49,431 nucleotides of DNA from Paenibacillus xylanexedens (GCF_017874615.1 NZ_JAGIKV010000038.1:1-49431), one strand, 5' to 3'. Counted from the stretch's first letter, positions 15,494 to 24,026 are shown. Notes: generated by a model from the sequence alone, not told the origin. Made by a program: numbers and translations.

Positions 15494-17173
15494 TTACATT
15501 TTGTCAGGAGCGGTTACGCCTACCAGACGAAGCGCCGTTGCGATAACGGTACGTACAGCACCGATCAGTGCCAGACGCGCTTGAGTTTGCTGCGTGTCTT
15601 CCGTAATGACACGTTCTGCACGGTAGTAGCTGTGGAACAGGGATGCCAGCTCGTATACATAACGGATGATACGATGAGGTGCATATCCTGTTGCCGCTGC
15701 CGAGATCTCCTCAGGCAGCTCTCCCATTTTGCGGAGAAGGTCATACTCGTGCTCTGTTGTCAGCTTGGACAGGTCAATCTGTGCCACTGGCAACAGCTCA
15801 ATACCCTGTTCTTCAGCCTGACGATATACGCTGCATACACGGGCATGCGCATATTGTACGTAGAATACGGGATTCTCATTGGATGTCGAAATGGCAAGGT
15901 CCATGTCAAAGTCCAGATGGGAGTCCATGCTGCGCATTGTGAAGAAGTAACGGATGGCATCAATGCCGACTTCATCCATCAGATCTTCCATCGTTACAGC
16001 TTTACCTGTACGCTTGGACATCTTCACTTTTTCACCGTTCTGGAACAAGCTCACCATCTGTGCAATCAAGACCACCAGTTTCTCAGGATCATTACCCAGT
16101 GCTTGCATCGCGGCTTTCATCCGTGGAATATATCCATGGTGATCGGCACCCCAGATGTTGATCATCGTGTCGTATCCACGAGCATATTTGTCGCGGTGAT
16201 AAGCAATATCTGGCGTCAGGTAAGTATACGTGCCATCGTTCTTGATCAATACACGTTCTTTATCGTCACCGTACTGCATCGTTTTCAACCAAGTTGCTCC
16301 ATCTTGCTCATAGATCTCATTGCGGTCACGCAATTCATCAAGTACTCGCAGCACTTCTCCGTTGTCGTACAGAGAAGTTTCGCTGAACCAGATGTCAAAG
16401 TTAACACGGAAGCGATTCAAGTCACGTTTGATCTTGTCCAGTTCCTTCTCCAGACCAAAGTCACGGAAATAAGCCGCACGGTCACCCGGATGCATGGACA
16501 GCAATTCGTCACCCTTTTCAGCAACAAGCTGCTTGGCGAATCCTTTAATATCTTCACCGTGATAACCGTCTTCAGGCATCTCAGCATCCTGACCCAGCTC
16601 TTGCAGATAACGAGCTTCAATGGAACGAGCCAGATTAAACACCTGATTACCTGCATCATTAATGTAGTATTCACGGGTTACATCATATCCTGCGTAGTCA
16701 AGGATGTTACATAGTGCATCACCTACAGCTGCTCCACGGGCATGGCCCAGATGCAGGCTGCCTGTCGGGTTGGCACTGACAAACTCCATCTCGACTTTGC
16801 GTCCTTCTCCGATGTTAATTCTTCCGTAATCTTCACCCTGCTCCTGCACAAGCGCAAGTACTGGATAAAGGTAACTCTTGTCCAATTTGAAGTTAATGAA
16901 TCCTGGGCCCGCAATCTCAGCCTTCTCGATTCCGGCTTCAGCCAGATTCAGATTGGCAATGATCTCTTCAGCAATCTGACGCGGATTGCGCTTGGCAATC
17001 TTGGTCAGCTGCATGGCAGCATTGGTCGCCAAGTCCCCGTGCGTCTTCTCACGCGGCACTTCCAATGTGATGGCTGGCAATTCGTCCTGCGTAACAATTC
17101 CGGCCGTCACAATGGCGTTGCCGATGGCCGTGCTTACCCGTTCGTTAATCGTATCTAGTGGATTACGTGTCAT
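15494..17173 (-). CDS. argS: Arginine--tRNA ligase
   Basis: A class I aminoacyl-tRNA synthetase of 559 residues, the usual length. An N-terminal additional domain recognises the tRNA elbow. The HIGH-type motif is LHLGHARGAAVG, the KMSKS-like loop is KMSKRTGKAV, and the DALR anticodon-binding domain is C-terminal (YAHARVCSVYRQ onward), ending in the invariant hydrophobic tail with M. It overlaps ywiB by four bases (ATGA), so the two are translationally coupled, as in B. subtilis. Confidence 0.97.
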   Translation of the reverse strand: MTRNPLDTINERVSTAIGNAIVTAGIVTQDELPAITLEVPREKTHGDLATNAAMQLTKIAKRNPRQIAEEIIANLNLAEAGIEKAEIAGPGFINFKLDKSYLYPVLALVQEQGEDYGRINIGEGRKVEMEFVSANPTGSLHLGHARGAAVGDALCNILDYAGYDVTREYYINDAGNQVFNLARSIEARYLQELGQDAEMPEDGYHGEDIKGFAKQLVAEKGDELLSMHPGDRAAYFRDFGLEKELDKIKRDLNRFRVNFDIWFSETSLYDNGEVLRVLDELRDRNEIYEQDGATWLKTMQYGDDKERVLIKNDGTYTYLTPDIAYHRDKYARGYDTMINIWGADHHGYIPRMKAAMQALGNDPEKLVVLIAQMVSLFQNGEKVKMSKRTGKAVTMEDLMDEVGIDAIRYFFTMRSMDSHLDFDMDLAISTSNENPVFYVQYAHARVCSVYRQAEEQGIELLPVAQIDLSKLTTEHEYDLLRKMGELPEEISAAATGYAPHRIIRYVYELASLFHSYYRAERVITEDTQQTQARLALIGAVRTVIATALRLVGVTAPDKM

Positions 17174-17595
17174 GAAATTGGTTCCTCCTGTATATGCAAA
17201 CTAATCGCGAAATGTCCGGATTCTTCATCAAAGCGGTAAAAGTCGTAGCTCCACGCTGCGCGTGCGCTCAATCCCTGAATGGAAAGTTCCAGCTTCTGTG
17301 TATGCGTGGACAGGGCAAACGACATGTATGGTGATCGGTAGAAACCAGGAAGCTTCCGATTCAATTCAAAAGTCTGCTCCGATTCCACTTCACCATGACG
17401 TATAATCTTGATGGATTGTCCGCCCAGCTTCAATGTAGTACGAGTTGTGCCTCCCTCGGGTCCAACCTGCGGTTCTTCATAACGAACATAAAGAACAGAC
17501 CCTTTTAACACGGCTTCACCCTGCATTTCCTGCAGCACATCTTCACCTTCATAACGGCTGTGCAGCCGGATGTGTACCGGTCGCATGTTCGACAT
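17170..17595 (-). CDS. ywiB: DUF1934 family beta-barrel protein YwiB
   Basis: A 141-residue soluble protein of the YwiB/DUF1934 family, predicted as a small beta-barrel of lipocalin-like shape. The function is unknown. It is recognised by position (it precedes and overlaps argS) and by the family pattern VHIRLHSRYEGEDV ... GSVLYVRYEEP. GGAGG precedes the ATG. Conserved coupling to argS hints at a translation-related role, but nothing in the sequence shows this. The region 17596-17787 upstream shows no gene. Confidence 0.85.
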   Translation of the reverse strand: MSNMRPVHIRLHSRYEGEDVLQEMQGEAVLKGSVLYVRYEEPQVGPEGGTTRTTLKLGGQSIKIIRHGEVESEQTFELNRKLPGFYRSPYMSFALSTHTQKLELSIQGLSARAAWSYDFYRFDEESGHFAISLHIQEEPIS

Positions 17596-17787
17596 GAATG
17601 TTAACCTCCATTATATTCGAGGCGACGCAAAATCAGGCACGGCCGGTGAGAACAGCCCTTCCCGTATTGTTGTGTCGCTATACGCTCATATTCCCGGATA
17701 GCTCGCTATCCTACACTCTACTGTATAACTATATCCAGTTCCCTCGCTCAATTCAAATCCAAATTCAGAGTTTTTTCCTCATCAAGC

Positions 17788-17828
17788 CAAAAAAGAAGAG
17801 CCACACCTTTAAAGTGCAACTCTCTTTT
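17788..17828 (-). terminator. Terminator after the cysteine-rich DUF6171 gene
   Basis: On the minus strand GAGTTGCAC pairs with GTGTGGCTC (three G-U pairs) across a seven-base loop, then TTCTTTTTT follows. Confidence 0.7.
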
Positions 17829-17858
17829 GCTTCATTATAATAAGATTCATTCATCCGA

Positions 17859-18128
17859 TCAGGCCCATTGTGATTCATAAGGAAAAGGACATGTCGACTC
17901 GCTCAGCTTCGCTCGCACCTGTACGAGACAGCCACAGTGCCGACAAGTTGTGCCATATTGCAATCCCGGACAGGCAGAGCAGATGGATAGCCGCCGCTCA
18001 TATTCCTCATCCTGTACCGTTGGACGCGAGCGTGAAGCAATCTCAACAAGTCTGGCCATTTTAGCATCGCTAATCTTCACATCATACTGATCATCGCAGC
18101 CCTTGCAAGGTTCCTGCCTTTTCATCAT
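17859..18128 (-). CDS. Cysteine-rich small protein, DUF6171-like
   Basis: An 89-residue protein with eight cysteines in zinc-knuckle spacing: C8/C11 (CKGC), C50/C53 (CSAC), C62/C65/C67 (CRHCGC) and C80. This suggests one or two structural metal sites. I recognise it only as a DUF6171-type protein of Paenibacillus and relatives; the function is unknown. The ATG overlaps the last base of the abfA stop codon (TAATG), so the two genes are translationally coupled and share the cre-controlled promoter. It ends in CPFPYESQWA, a conserved-looking terminus. Confidence 0.75.
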   Translation of the reverse strand: MMKRQEPCKGCDDQYDVKISDAKMARLVEIASRSRPTVQDEEYERRLSICSACPGLQYGTTCRHCGCLVQVRAKLSESTCPFPYESQWA

Positions 18129-19609
18129 TAACCCTCTACAGCGATGACCCCTACCGATGCTGGAGGAAGAACAAAACGCAAGGTGTTATTCTCCAGTGTG
18201 AGTCCCTCCCAAGCCATAGGCTGAACATGATTCGGCTGCTCAAAGGTATTGAATGCACCAAAATCAGTATGGTGCAGAATCTGCCCGGTTACTTTATCCG
18301 CTTGAGCTGCGTCCAGCTGACACACAACTTCCAACTCATCCGTATGACTCAGATTACAAGCTGTCACATGAATGACCCCATCCTTGTTGCGGGAAGCTGA
18401 TAAGCTGAGCTGCGGAATGGTCTCTTCTCCGAATGTGTATCCTGGGCTTTCATAATTCAAATCCAATCGCTGTGCATCCATATGAACCTGATACATATCA
18501 AATACATGATACGTAGGGGTCAGGAGCATTTTGTCCCCTTCCGTGAGCACAAGCGATTGAAGCACATTGACGATCTGTGCAAGATTCGCCATGTGTACCC
18601 GTTTATTATGTTGGTTGAAAATATTCAGGTTCACGCCTGCAAGCACAGCGTCCCGCATCGTATTCTGTTGGTACAGGAACCCTGGATTGGTTCCAGGCTC
18701 AACGTTATACCACGTGCCCCATTCGTCCACAATAATGCCGACTCTGCCCTCTGGATCATATTTGTCCATAATCTCGGAGTGCTTCACCAGTAATTCATCC
18801 ATATGGAGTGTCTTTTTCAAGGTGGTGAACCATTCAGCCTCGCCAAATCCTGTAGCTGCGCCTTTATCATTCCACTCTCCTGTAGGGATGGTGTAATAAT
18901 GAAGACTGATTCCATCCATAAAGCGAGCAGCCTCCCGCATTAGGACTTCCATCCATTCATAGTTACCTTCGTTGGGTCCGCAAGCGATTTTATAAATCTC
19001 GTTCCCGGAATAGTTACGTACATATGTAGCATACCGCCGATATTCATCCGCATAATATTCAGGACGCATATTGCCGCCGCATCCCCAGTTCTCATTTCCC
19101 ACGCCAAAATACTTCATTTTCCACGGTTCTTCCCTACCATTATTCTTACGCCAGTTCGCCATCGGCGATTCGCCGTCAAACGTGATGTACTCCACCCATT
19201 CCTGCATCTCCTGCACTGTACCGCTGCCCAGGTTGCCACTGATATATGGCTCCGTGCCGAGCAACTCACATAATCTCAAGAATTCATGTGTACCAAAGTG
19301 ATTGTTCTCTTCCACACCGCCCCAGTGTGTATTGATCATACGAGCACGATCACTCTTCGGACCTACACCATCTTTCCAGTGATATTCATCGGCAAAACAA
19401 CCGCCTGGCCAGCGAAGTACTGGAATATTAAGCTTCTGTAAGGCCGTTAATACATCATTTCGAATCCCATCCGTATTCGGAATAGGTGAATCTTCTCCTA
19501 CCCACAGCCCCTCATAAATACAACGTCCCAAGTGTTCGGAAAAATGACCATATATATTGCGATTTATTAATCCTTGATCCGAATCCGCCTTTAAAATAAC
19601 ATCAACCAT
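18128..19609 (-). CDS. abfA: Alpha-L-arabinofuranosidase, family GH51
   Basis: A 493-residue intracellular glycosidase that releases arabinose from arabino-oligosaccharides. The (beta/alpha)8 barrel holds the acid/base E173 (GNENWGCGG) and the nucleophile E296 (VDEWGTWY), followed by a C-terminal jelly-roll domain. There is no signal peptide, so its substrates are imported oligomers. The start at 19609 is chosen because GGAGG is eight bases upstream; the frame extends five codons into the ribosome-binding site. A perfect cre site overlaps the promoter, so CcpA repression by glucose is expected. No transporter or other arabinose gene is next to it. Confidence 0.96.
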   Translation of the reverse strand: MVDVILKADSDQGLINRNIYGHFSEHLGRCIYEGLWVGEDSPIPNTDGIRNDVLTALQKLNIPVLRWPGGCFADEYHWKDGVGPKSDRARMINTHWGGVEENNHFGTHEFLRLCELLGTEPYISGNLGSGTVQEMQEWVEYITFDGESPMANWRKNNGREEPWKMKYFGVGNENWGCGGNMRPEYYADEYRRYATYVRNYSGNEIYKIACGPNEGNYEWMEVLMREAARFMDGISLHYYTIPTGEWNDKGAATGFGEAEWFTTLKKTLHMDELLVKHSEIMDKYDPEGRVGIIVDEWGTWYNVEPGTNPGFLYQQNTMRDAVLAGVNLNIFNQHNKRVHMANLAQIVNVLQSLVLTEGDKMLLTPTYHVFDMYQVHMDAQRLDLNYESPGYTFGEETIPQLSLSASRNKDGVIHVTACNLSHTDELEVVCQLDAAQADKVTGQILHHTDFGAFNTFEQPNHVQPMAWEGLTLENNTLRFVLPPASVGVIAVEG

Positions 19610-19633
19610 GATTTCAACCTCCATATAATGTAT

Positions 19634-19647
19634 TGTTATCGCTTACA
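19634..19647 (-). promoter_or_regulatory. cre site (CcpA operator) of abfA
   Basis: TGTAAGCGATAACA on the minus strand matches the cre consensus TGWAANCGNTNWCA at every position. It overlaps the predicted -10, a position for repression. Confidence 0.8.
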
Positions 19648-19673
19648 ATAACTCGTTTTAGAGTAGGTTTCAA
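19645..19673 (-). promoter_or_regulatory. Predicted abfA promoter
   Basis: TTGAAA (19668-19673), a 17-base spacer and TATTGT (19645-19650) on the minus strand, with the -10 partly inside the cre site. Confidence 0.5.
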
Positions 19674-19689
19674 CCGTTTTTATTTCTAC

Positions 19690-19737
19690 ACAAACAAGCC
19701 TCTTCCTGTGTAATTGATTAGGAAGAGGCTTGTTTGT
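19690..19737 (-). terminator. Terminator after the propeller protein gene
   Basis: A perfect 18-bp stem (19690-19707 with 19720-19737) and a 12-base loop. It works in principle on both strands, but only the minus-strand gene at 19828 needs it. Confidence 0.8.
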
Positions 19738-19827
19738 TATAGAAATTCATACAGAGACTTACCAAATTGATTTTTATTCATTTCTAATTTGGATTTGCTC
19801 CGTTGTTATTTCAGATTCACAGGCTAT

Positions 19828-21015
19828 TTAATCCTGCTCTGAAGGCAACAACATTTTTTGTGTCCACGTCGTTCCACCATCTGTAGTCTGATAGATCGCA
19901 GGAGAGTTATCACTTGTTACTGCGAGCCACCCCGTCTTGGCAGATGGGAACGAGATACGGGAACTGTATCCCGGATCTTTCAGGTCAATATTTTTCCACG
20001 TGGAACCTGTATCATAAGAACGTCCAATACCCACTTTGCCAGCTGCGGGTGAACCTGCAGACAGATACGCCGTCTGATTACCAATCAACGCCATGTTGCC
20101 GGGATGACCACCTGGGTTGGCTGGTCCGTTTCCTTTGCCCGTACTGTTTGTACCTGGTGCAGGACCTCCCCCTGCTGTGGATTGCGCAAATACTTGGGTC
20201 CAGTTCTTGCCTTGATTACCGCTCGCATAGAGGGAGTAGGATTGTTGGGACATGCCTGCATCACCATACAGAAGGGCCCATACTTGCTGGCCATGTGCAT
20301 ACAGATCCGCTCCGCTCCATGTGTCTGAGACAACTCGGAGAGAGGTTGTCCAGTTTTTGCCGCCATCACTCGTTTGCTTCAGATGATATCCCGATCCAGG
20401 TACAACCACGACGGCATACCCTTGTTTCTCTGTTGCAAAGGCAGCTGCACGCGTGTTGGCAGGCGTATTCAATTTACTCCAGGTTACCCCGCCATCCTTC
20501 GTCTGATATACACCATTATAGGTGTAACCATAACCTACATCTTTATTGCGAAAATCAATTCGCTTGAATTGAATGCCCGGCGTATCGAGCCGCGTCCAGT
20601 GCGATCCCCCATCATGGGTACGGATCAGATAGGTTGCAGGTGAATTCTTCACTCGCGCCAGCGCATATCCGTTCACATTATTCGGAAAATCAAGCTGTGT
20701 GAATTGCCACTGCCCGGTATATATGGACTGCCACGTACATCCTGCATTCGAGGTACCGATCAGGAAGCCTTCACCCCCAGCTCGTCCAGTCGTATCATTA
20801 AGAAAATCAATGTCCGTAAATTGCAGGTGTTGCTCTTCCACACCGCTGCCCTTTTTCAATGTAGCAGATAGTCCATGATCTCCCTTTCCACATGCCTGTG
20901 AAGATGCAGCGTTAGCACCTGATAGCGTATGTACCGGACCCATCCCCCAAGCCAGCGTTAACGATAATGCGAGTGCACCAATCCGTTTCCATGTCATTGT
21001 ACTCTTGGTTGTCAT
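19828..21015 (-). CDS. Secreted BNR/YCF48-type beta-propeller protein
   Basis: A 395-residue exported protein. Residues 1-36 form a signal peptide (basic start, hydrophobic core ALALSLTLAWGM, then ANAASS). The mature part is a series of about seven repeats of the type TxDGGxxWTxL (for example HDGGSHWTRL, KDGGVTWSKL, SDGGKNWTT, TDGGTTWTQ), the sialidase/photosynthesis-assembly propeller motif. A Gly/Pro-rich insert lies near residues 280-310. It likely binds a ligand outside the cell or in the wall; no catalytic residues are evident. AAGGAGG seven bases before the ATG fixes the start. It is a single-gene unit. Confidence 0.8.
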   Translation of the reverse strand: MTTKSTMTWKRIGALALSLTLAWGMGPVHTLSGANAASSQACGKGDHGLSATLKKGSGVEEQHLQFTDIDFLNDTTGRAGGEGFLIGTSNAGCTWQSIYTGQWQFTQLDFPNNVNGYALARVKNSPATYLIRTHDGGSHWTRLDTPGIQFKRIDFRNKDVGYGYTYNGVYQTKDGGVTWSKLNTPANTRAAAFATEKQGYAVVVVPGSGYHLKQTSDGGKNWTTSLRVVSDTWSGADLYAHGQQVWALLYGDAGMSQQSYSLYASGNQGKNWTQVFAQSTAGGGPAPGTNSTGKGNGPANPGGHPGNMALIGNQTAYLSAGSPAAGKVGIGRSYDTGSTWKNIDLKDPGYSSRISFPSAKTGWLAVTSDNSPAIYQTTDGGTTWTQKMLLPSEQD

Positions 21016-21097
21016 CGTAACACCTCCTTCTATGGTTTTACCCAAATTTGATGGTTCTAACGTAACAATCTGATTAACCCCGATGACAATTTCGCAA

Positions 21098-21148
21098 GAA
21101 AAAAACCACCTTTACCCATGATTGGTATCATGTAGGCAAGGGTGGTTG
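21098..21148 (-). terminator. Terminator after the small membrane protein gene
   Basis: AACCACC (21104-21110) pairs with GGTGGTT (21141-21147), with further pairing inside, and a seven-T run on the minus strand. Confidence 0.75.
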
Positions 21149-21173
21149 ATTACTAAACGTTGTGTACTCTAAG

Positions 21174-21422
21174 TTAAATGGGAAATGTCCTGATACCAAG
21201 GATAACAAAACTGATACTTAATAAAAGGCATAAACTAAAATATATTTTGTTGTATTTATATTCACGAATACTATATGCAGCAAAAAGCATGGCCAGATCA
21301 GCCACCATCAACGTGAAGTTAAGAAATATCGTCACTGCTAATACAAAATTGATGACAAACACTATAAAAACTGCAGTCAGCCACCTGGGATACATACTCA
21401 ATTGAGTCCGAATCACACGCAT
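21174..21422 (-). CDS. Small membrane protein of unknown function
   Basis: I do not recognise this 82-residue protein. It is mostly hydrophobic, with likely membrane helices at about 15-35, 36-50 and 60-79, short basic stretches between them (REYKYNK) and no cysteine cluster apart from one residue in the last helix. AAGGTGG eight bases before the ATG and a good terminator right after the stop indicate a real gene. It is monocistronic, beside the propeller protein on one side and a divergent toxin-like peptide gene on the other. Confidence 0.65.
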   Translation of the reverse strand: MRVIRTQLSMYPRWLTAVFIVFVINFVLAVTIFLNFTLMVADLAMLFAAYSIREYKYNKIYFSLCLLLSISFVILGIRTFPI

Positions 21423-21560
21423 TCACATCCACCTTTCCCTTCCTCTATTTCCATATTATACACAAGTATTAAGATAGAGTCATACCAAGGCACGATATCT
21501 GCGTAAGAGGAGAGTCCATACTAACACATGAAATAAATGGTAGAGGCAAGGGAACATACG

Positions 21561-21569
21561 TGCTATAAT
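21561..21569 (+). promoter_or_regulatory. Extended -10 promoter of the small peptide gene
   Basis: TGCTATAAT (TGn plus a perfect TATAAT) lies about 75 bases before the AAAGGGGGTGA ribosome-binding site. The -35 is poor. Confidence 0.6.
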
Positions 21570-21644
21570 TGATGTTATGGACTTTTGAGTATCGGTGGAT
21601 GTTTTCCAGACCACGGCGCAGCTTCCCGAAAGGGGGTGACGTCG

Positions 21645-21776
21645 ATGGTCAAACTTGTGGCGTTGCTTGATGTAATCCGATGGATTGCTGCGATCCTCAG
21701 TATTGTACTGAGTGGGCGAAAGCTTTACCGTTGGTTGCGCAAAAAGTTTCGTCGCAAGCGAAAACCCACCTCATAA
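21645..21776 (+). CDS. Toxin-like small membrane peptide, 43 residues
   Basis: One hydrophobic helix (about residues 4-23, LVALLDVIRWIAAILSIVL) is followed by an extremely basic tail (RKLYRW, then RKKFRRKRKP). The gene has its own extended -10 promoter, an excellent AAAGGGGGTGA site and a terminator that begins before the stop codon, giving a transcript of about 230 nt for one tiny peptide. This layout, and the helix-plus-basic-tail design, resemble type I toxins such as TxpA/BsrG, but I cannot name a family. No antisense RNA promoter was firmly identified. An alternative is a secreted or membrane-active peptide. Confidence 0.6.
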   Translation: MVKLVALLDVIRWIAAILSIVLSGRKLYRWLRKKFRRKRKPTS

Positions 21777-21803
21777 GGTCGGAAGCCTGACGGTGGGTTT
21801 TGC
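21761..21803 (+). terminator. Terminator of the small peptide gene
   Basis: A perfect 10-bp stem AAAACCCACC/GGTGGGTTTT surrounds a 21-base loop that contains the stop codon. Confidence 0.75.
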
Positions 21804-21860
21804 TTGAATAGCATTATTTAGTTCATGCGCGCCGTGGCAATCCACAGCCTTTCGGGTCCT

Positions 21861-21898
21861 AAGAGTCTTTACCGTTGGCAGCGGTAAAGGCTCTTTTT
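21861..21898 (+). terminator. Second plus-strand terminator 60 bases further on
   Basis: AAGAGTCTTTACCG pairs with CGGTAAAGGCTCTT (one G-U pair) over a seven-base loop, then TTTAG. Its 5' arm repeats CTTTACCGTTGG found inside the peptide gene (21723-21734). From here to 22012 there is nothing recognisable. Confidence 0.75.
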
Positions 21899-22012
21899 AG
21901 TATATGACCGAACCCGATCACCATATACTTCACGAATGTAATATATCAATTAATATACTACTGAATACTTATGTAGTCAGTATAGCACAGCTCTGTACAA
22001 AAGTTAACAATA

Positions 22013-22062
22013 CAAAACGCCCTCCCCTGCGCAAAGTTGAACCCGCGCAGACAGAGAGCGTT
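22013..22062 (-). terminator. Terminator after speB
   Basis: A long, interrupted stem (AACGCTCTC...GGGCGTT with inner TGCGC/GCGCA) is followed by TTTTG on the minus strand. Confidence 0.75.
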
Positions 22063-22084
22063 ATACTTATCGATTATTCTGTGA

Positions 22085-22954
22085 TTATTTCACGAATCCA
22101 AGCAGCATTTCACGGATCAGCTTCGCAGCTACAATCTGTGTCTGTTGTGTTGGATCATAGATTGGTGCAACTTCAACCAAGTCACAACCAACTACATTTA
22201 CATCAGATCCTGCGATCATATGAATGGCTTCCAGCAGTTCCTTGGACGTAATGCCGCCCGCTTCTGCTGTACCTGTTCCTGGTGCTGCTGACGGATCAAG
22301 CACATCGATGTCGATGGTCACATACACCGGACGGTTGCCCATCTTCGGAAGAGCTTCCTTCATCGGAGCTGCCACTTCAAATGGATAGAAGTTGATGTTC
22401 TCGCGACCATACTGGAACTCCTCACGGGAACCGGAACGGATACCGAACTGATAGATGTTTTTGCCACCCATCAACTCAGCTGCTTTACGCACTGGTGTGG
22501 AGTGGGACAATGGCTCGCCTTCATAGTTTTCACGAAGGTCAGCGTGTGCATCAATATGAATCAGAATAAGATCCGGGTATTTCTTGTACATCTGTTGGAT
22601 GACTGGCCAAGTAACCAGATGCTCGCCACCGAGACCAACTGGGAATTTGTCGTCAGCGAGCAGACTGCCGATGTATTCATGAATTACTTCAAGACTGCGG
22701 CCCGCGTTACCGAAAGGCAAGAGCAGGTCTCCAGCGTCAAAGTATGTCATGTCTACAATGCTTTTGTCGAGATATGGGCTGTACTCTTCAAGTCCAACCG
22801 ATGCCTGACGGATATGAGATGGGCCGAAACGTGAACCCGGACGGAAGCTGACGGTGTAATCCATCGGCATGCCATAGATAACCGCTTTGGAGTTCTCATA
22901 ATCCTCAGAGCTGCAAATAAATACGTTTCCTGAATAAGCTTGATCCAGTTTCAT
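22085..22954 (-). CDS. speB: Agmatinase
   Basis: A 289-residue ureohydrolase that splits agmatine to putrescine and urea. All binuclear manganese ligands are present: H112 (GGEH), D135, H137 and D139 (HIDAHADL), D215 and D217 (TIDIDVLDPS). The short length and the agmatinase-type N-terminus fit SpeB rather than arginase. It follows speE by 15 bases, so putrescine production and its conversion to spermidine are co-transcribed, as in B. subtilis. A terminator closes the unit. Confidence 0.95.
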   Translation of the reverse strand: MKLDQAYSGNVFICSSEDYENSKAVIYGMPMDYTVSFRPGSRFGPSHIRQASVGLEEYSPYLDKSIVDMTYFDAGDLLLPFGNAGRSLEVIHEYIGSLLADDKFPVGLGGEHLVTWPVIQQMYKKYPDLILIHIDAHADLRENYEGEPLSHSTPVRKAAELMGGKNIYQFGIRSGSREEFQYGRENINFYPFEVAAPMKEALPKMGNRPVYVTIDIDVLDPSAAPGTGTAEAGGITSKELLEAIHMIAGSDVNVVGCDLVEVAPIYDPTQQTQIVAAKLIREMLLGFVK

Positions 22955-22969
22955 TAATGATTTCCCCTT

Positions 22970-23797
22970 TTATTTCGTTAAATCTTCCACGAATTTAGGA
23001 AGTACAAATGCTGCTTTGTGCAGACGTGGAGAGTAATACTTGGTATCCATCTCCAGGATTTGAGTCTCATCCACTTCGAGCGGGTCATGTTTCTTGCTAC
23101 CCATGGTGAATGTCCACAAACCACTTGGATAGGTTGGAATATTACAGCCGTACACATGTACGATCGGGAAGATTTCTTTGACGTCTTTGTTCACCTTCTG
23201 GATCAGATCCGCCTTGAACCAAGGGTTGTCCGTTTGGGCAACGAAGATTCCGTCTTCTTTCAATGCTTCGTAGATGCCTTGGTAGAACCCACGCTCAAAC
23301 AATGGCGCAGCCGGACCTACAGGCTCCGTAGAATCTACGATGATCACATCGTATTCATTTTTATGTTCAATAATATGCATGTAGCCGTCGTTCACGAGCA
23401 CTTCAACATTAGGCTCGTCCAACTTGCCGGCGATTTCAGGCAAATATTTTTTAGAGTATTCAATAACTTTACCGTCAATTTCGACGAGAACAGCTTTTTC
23501 TACAGCAGCATGTTTAATGACTTCACGAATGACTCCGCCATCGCCGCCACCGACAACCAGAACTTTTTTCGGATTCGGGTGAGTGTTCAGCGCAGGGTGT
23601 GCCGCCATTTCGTGATATACGAATTCGTCTTTTACAGTCGTCATCACCATGCCATCAAGAAGCAACATGTTACCGAATTCTTCGGTCTCTACCATGGCCA
23701 AATCTTGAAAATCCGTTTTCTCTGTAACATAGGTCTGCTTAATCTTCGCGGTGATCCCGAATACCGGGGTCTGTTTCTCCGTAAACCACAATTCCAT
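22970..23797 (-). CDS. speE: Spermidine synthase (polyamine aminopropyltransferase)
   Basis: A 275-residue enzyme that transfers the aminopropyl group of decarboxylated S-adenosylmethionine to putrescine. The small N-terminal beta domain (MELWFTEKQTPVFGITAKIKQ) precedes a Rossmann domain with VLVVGGGDGGVIREV and the catalytic aspartate in IIVDSTEPVGPA; the gatekeeper Y/FYQGIYEAL segment follows. GGAAAGAAGG precedes the ATG. It heads speE-speB. The promoter at 23998-24026 overlaps, in the opposite direction, that of the class A PBP gene. Confidence 0.96.
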   Translation of the reverse strand: MELWFTEKQTPVFGITAKIKQTYVTEKTDFQDLAMVETEEFGNMLLLDGMVMTTVKDEFVYHEMAAHPALNTHPNPKKVLVVGGGDGGVIREVIKHAAVEKAVLVEIDGKVIEYSKKYLPEIAGKLDEPNVEVLVNDGYMHIIEHKNEYDVIIVDSTEPVGPAAPLFERGFYQGIYEALKEDGIFVAQTDNPWFKADLIQKVNKDVKEIFPIVHVYGCNIPTYPSGLWTFTMGSKKHDPLEVDETQILEMDTKYYSPRLHKAAFVLPKFVEDLTK

Positions 23798-23993
23798 AAT
23801 CTCTACCTTCTTTCCGTAAAGTTAATGATCAGCCATACCCGACCAAGTGCTGTGCACTATAATCGGTTCGCCCAAGCACGTCCAGCGTTCGGCGCCATAT
23901 CGCGTTATCATTGCTGGCCTGCGGGAAAGGTCCGCGGTTCACTTCATTATATAGATAGTATCTTGTGCCGAATCTTACCTTTTCATTACCCTT

Positions 23994-24022
23994 TTGCATT
24001 ATACGCGATTGACGTTTATACT
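23994..24022 (+). promoter_or_regulatory. Predicted promoter of the class A PBP gene
   Basis: TTGCAT (23994-23999), 17 bases, TATACT (24017-24022) on the plus strand. It occupies almost the same bases as the opposing speE promoter. Confidence 0.6.
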
Positions 24023-24026
24023 GCAA
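23998..24026 (-). promoter_or_regulatory. Predicted promoter of speE-speB
   Basis: TTGCAG (24021-24026), 17 bases, a perfect TATAAT (23998-24003) on the minus strand. The leader to speE is about 195 bases. A second weaker candidate (TGGACG, 17 bases, TATAGT) lies nearer the gene at about 23859-23887. Confidence 0.6.
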
